Source of the DNA: CAZBEL01 sp964628055 | GTDB taxonomy: Bacteria > Fidelibacterota > Marinisomatia > Marinisomatales > TCS56 | Reading direction: 5' to 3' | Length of the DNA: 34,128 nt | Assembly (NCBI GenBank): GCA_964628055.1 | Contig: CAZVNL010000024.1 | Location: forward strand, 1 to 34,128 | Part shown: positions 32,958-34,128 of the stretch, in pieces | How positions within the stretch are numbered: position 1 is the stretch's first letter | Layout of the letters: the number at the start of each line of letters is the position of its first letter | The notes under the pieces: generated by a model | The model's database searches: none | Seen by the model: the letters and a program-made list of their open reading frames with translations, nothing else | Told to the model about the DNA's origin: nothing | Position numbers and translations under genes: made by a program

Positions 32958-33971
32958 ATGCAGAGGATAAAAGCAGAATATGTCTGGATGGATGGGCACA
33001 AACCCACGGCCAAGTTACGTTCCAAAACCAGGGTAATTCCAGGTCCCGTGGAGGCCCTGGAGGACGTTCCCCTATGGGGGTTTGATGGCTCCAGTACGCA
33101 GCAGGCCGAAGGCCACGACAGCGACTGTTTATTGAAGCCGGTATATTTCATTCCCGATCCCATTCGGGGTGGCGACCATATCATTGTTATGAGCGAGGTA
33201 TTTAACTCGGACGGCTCGGTTCACGAAAGCAACACCCGGGCCCCGCTTCGGGAAGTGGTGGAACGGTACCGGGAACACGAGCCCCTCTTCGGGGTTGAGC
33301 AGGAATATACCTTGTTTAAGGGTCGCTCCCCCTTGGGCTGGCCGGATGGAGGTTACCCGGCGCCCCAGGGTCCGTTTTACTGTGGTGTAGGGGCGGACGA
33401 GGTTTTCGGTCGGAATATCGTGGAGCACCACCTGGACCTTTGTTTGAAGGCCGGCATTAGGATTTACGGTTTGAACGCCGAGGTGATGCCGGGCCAGTGG
33501 GAGTTTCAAATCGGTCCTTTGGAACCTCTCGTGATTTCGGACGAGATCTGGCTGGCCCGTTGGCTTTTGTATCGGGTCGGGGAAGAGTACCAGGTAAGCG
33601 CCACGCTCCATCCCAAACCGGTGAAGGGAGACTGGAACGGCGCTGGGGCCCACACCAATTTCAGCACCAAGGCCATGCGGGAGCCAGGGGGACTTAAAGT
33701 GATTGAAGAGGCCTGTGAGAAATTACGTCGGCGTCACGCTGAACACATCGCCGTATACGGAGCCCACAATGAGGAGCGCCTTACGGGTTTACACGAAACT
33801 TGCCGGATCGATGAATTTCGCTATGGGCTGAGTGACCGAGGAGCTTCCGTCCGTATTCCCATGGCCACCGCCCGACAGGGGTACGGCTACCTAGAGGATC
33901 GCCGTCCTGCCGCTAATATGGATCCCTACCAGGTCTGTGCGATTCTCATTGAAACGGTATGTGGTTCGTGA
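32958..33971 (+). CDS. glnII: Glutamine synthetase, GSII (eukaryotic-like) type
   Basis: About 337 residues, the short GSII form, not the roughly 470-residue GSI form. It makes glutamine from glutamate, ammonia and ATP. The beta-grasp domain has EYVWMDGHKPTAKLRSKTRV and WGFDGSSTQQAEGHDSDCLL. The catalytic domain shows FGVEQEYTLF, GGYPAPQGPFYCGVG, PGQWEFQIGP, GDWNGAGAHTNFSTKAMRE and a C-terminal GLSDRGASVRIP and EDRRPAANMDPY. ATG 32958 with AGAGGA at 32945-32950 is preferred over an in-frame TTG at 32937. GSII proteins of this kind are common in Bacteroidetes and relatives, which supports the group assignment. The Lrp-type gene upstream is a likely regulator. Confidence 0.95.
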   Translation: MQRIKAEYVWMDGHKPTAKLRSKTRVIPGPVEALEDVPLWGFDGSSTQQAEGHDSDCLLKPVYFIPDPIRGGDHIIVMSEVFNSDGSVHESNTRAPLREVVERYREHEPLFGVEQEYTLFKGRSPLGWPDGGYPAPQGPFYCGVGADEVFGRNIVEHHLDLCLKAGIRIYGLNAEVMPGQWEFQIGPLEPLVISDEIWLARWLLYRVGEEYQVSATLHPKPVKGDWNGAGAHTNFSTKAMREPGGLKVIEEACEKLRRRHAEHIAVYGAHNEERLTGLHETCRIDEFRYGLSDRGASVRIPMATARQGYGYLEDRRPAANMDPYQVCAILIETVCGS

Positions 33972-34045
33972 CCTAACTTTTATCCCCAACAGCATTTTTA
34001 GACGATAGAAAGTCGTTAGTCCAGACTGCCTATAGGGGCCGTTAA

Positions 34046-34094
34046 GGGTGCGGCTGAGAGGGGGCTGATGGTTAATGCTCTAATCCCTTGGGAA
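34046..34094 (+). promoter_or_regulatory. TPP-riboswitch-like patch, incomplete
   Basis: GGGTGC (34046-34051), GGCTGAGA (34052-34059), CTGAT (34065-34069), TAATGC (34073-34078) and GGGAA (34090-34094) occur in the same order as the conserved islands of a thiamine diphosphate riboswitch. The spacing is compressed, and the ACCC that should pair with GGGT is missing. CCCTT at 34085-34089 could pair with AAGGG at 34044-34048 instead. It may be a decayed copy or chance. Nothing else is seen in 33972-34128. Confidence 0.2.
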
Positions 34095-34128
34095 TACACT
34101 TTTAGTGCAATTTTGATGGGGAATTGCC

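Noticed and set aside
1..34128. Mobile elements, CRISPR arrays, prophage or defence genes
   Set aside because: No transposase, integrase, Cas or phage protein and no regularly spaced direct repeats are visible.

Overview
This 34-kb window reads as ordinary bacterial chromosome of roughly 50-55% GC. Nearly all genes lie on the + strand in tightly packed, often overlapping operons. I see no mobile element, CRISPR array or phage gene. Several traits point to a diderm of the FCB group: a PorV/PorQ-like outer-membrane protein, an outer-membrane barrel fused to a peptidase-like domain, short Sm-like and FxLYD-like domains in secreted proteins, an rpsF-rpsR-rplI cluster without ssb, and a GSII-type glutamine synthetase beside an Lrp/AsnC regulator. 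A candidate phylum such as Neomarinimicrobiota, Calditrichota or a neighbour is possible, but this is inference from gene content.

Layout. 1-2515 holds a stand-alone Smr-domain protein, a TPR lipoprotein and an M32 carboxypeptidase. 2516-3241 is the longest gene-free stretch and ends in a good promoter. 3242-10860 is a seven-gene transcription unit with a clear terminator at 10889-10916. 11004-16204 holds uvrA and a transketolase-like TPP enzyme. 16372-18446 holds ruvB-queA. 18530-20595 holds the MEP isoprenoid genes ispD-ispF-ispE. 20619-26135 holds tRNA-Gln(UUG), prs, rplY, pth, a membrane pyrophosphatase, rpsF, rpsR and rplI. 26360-28591 is priA. 28611-32359 holds two outer-membrane proteins. 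32469-33971 holds an Lrp/AsnC regulator and glutamine synthetase.

The most unusual part is the 3242-10860 unit. Three envelope proteins (a secreted Sm-like/FxLYD protein, a CpoB/YbgF-like TPR protein and a barrel-plus-TPR protein) are followed without a break by MotA, MotB, a shortened FliF-like protein and a full three-domain FliG. The FliF-like protein keeps the ring-building domain 3 halves, the second membrane helix and the C-terminal FliG-binding motif, but lacks the first two ring domains and gains a long periplasmic coiled coil. No export, rod, hook, filament, FliM or FliN gene is present here. I infer a flagellar-type stator and rotor rewired to an outer-membrane apparatus, perhaps for gliding, surface transport or envelope work. 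This is the best candidate for a little-described system.

Other points of interest are a peptidase M1-like protein that has lost a zinc-binding histidine, a transketolase-like enzyme with GEG in place of GDG, a PriA with DEEQ in place of DEEH, palindromes at the uvrA, ruvB and lrp promoters, and a patch resembling a scrambled TPP riboswitch at the right edge.
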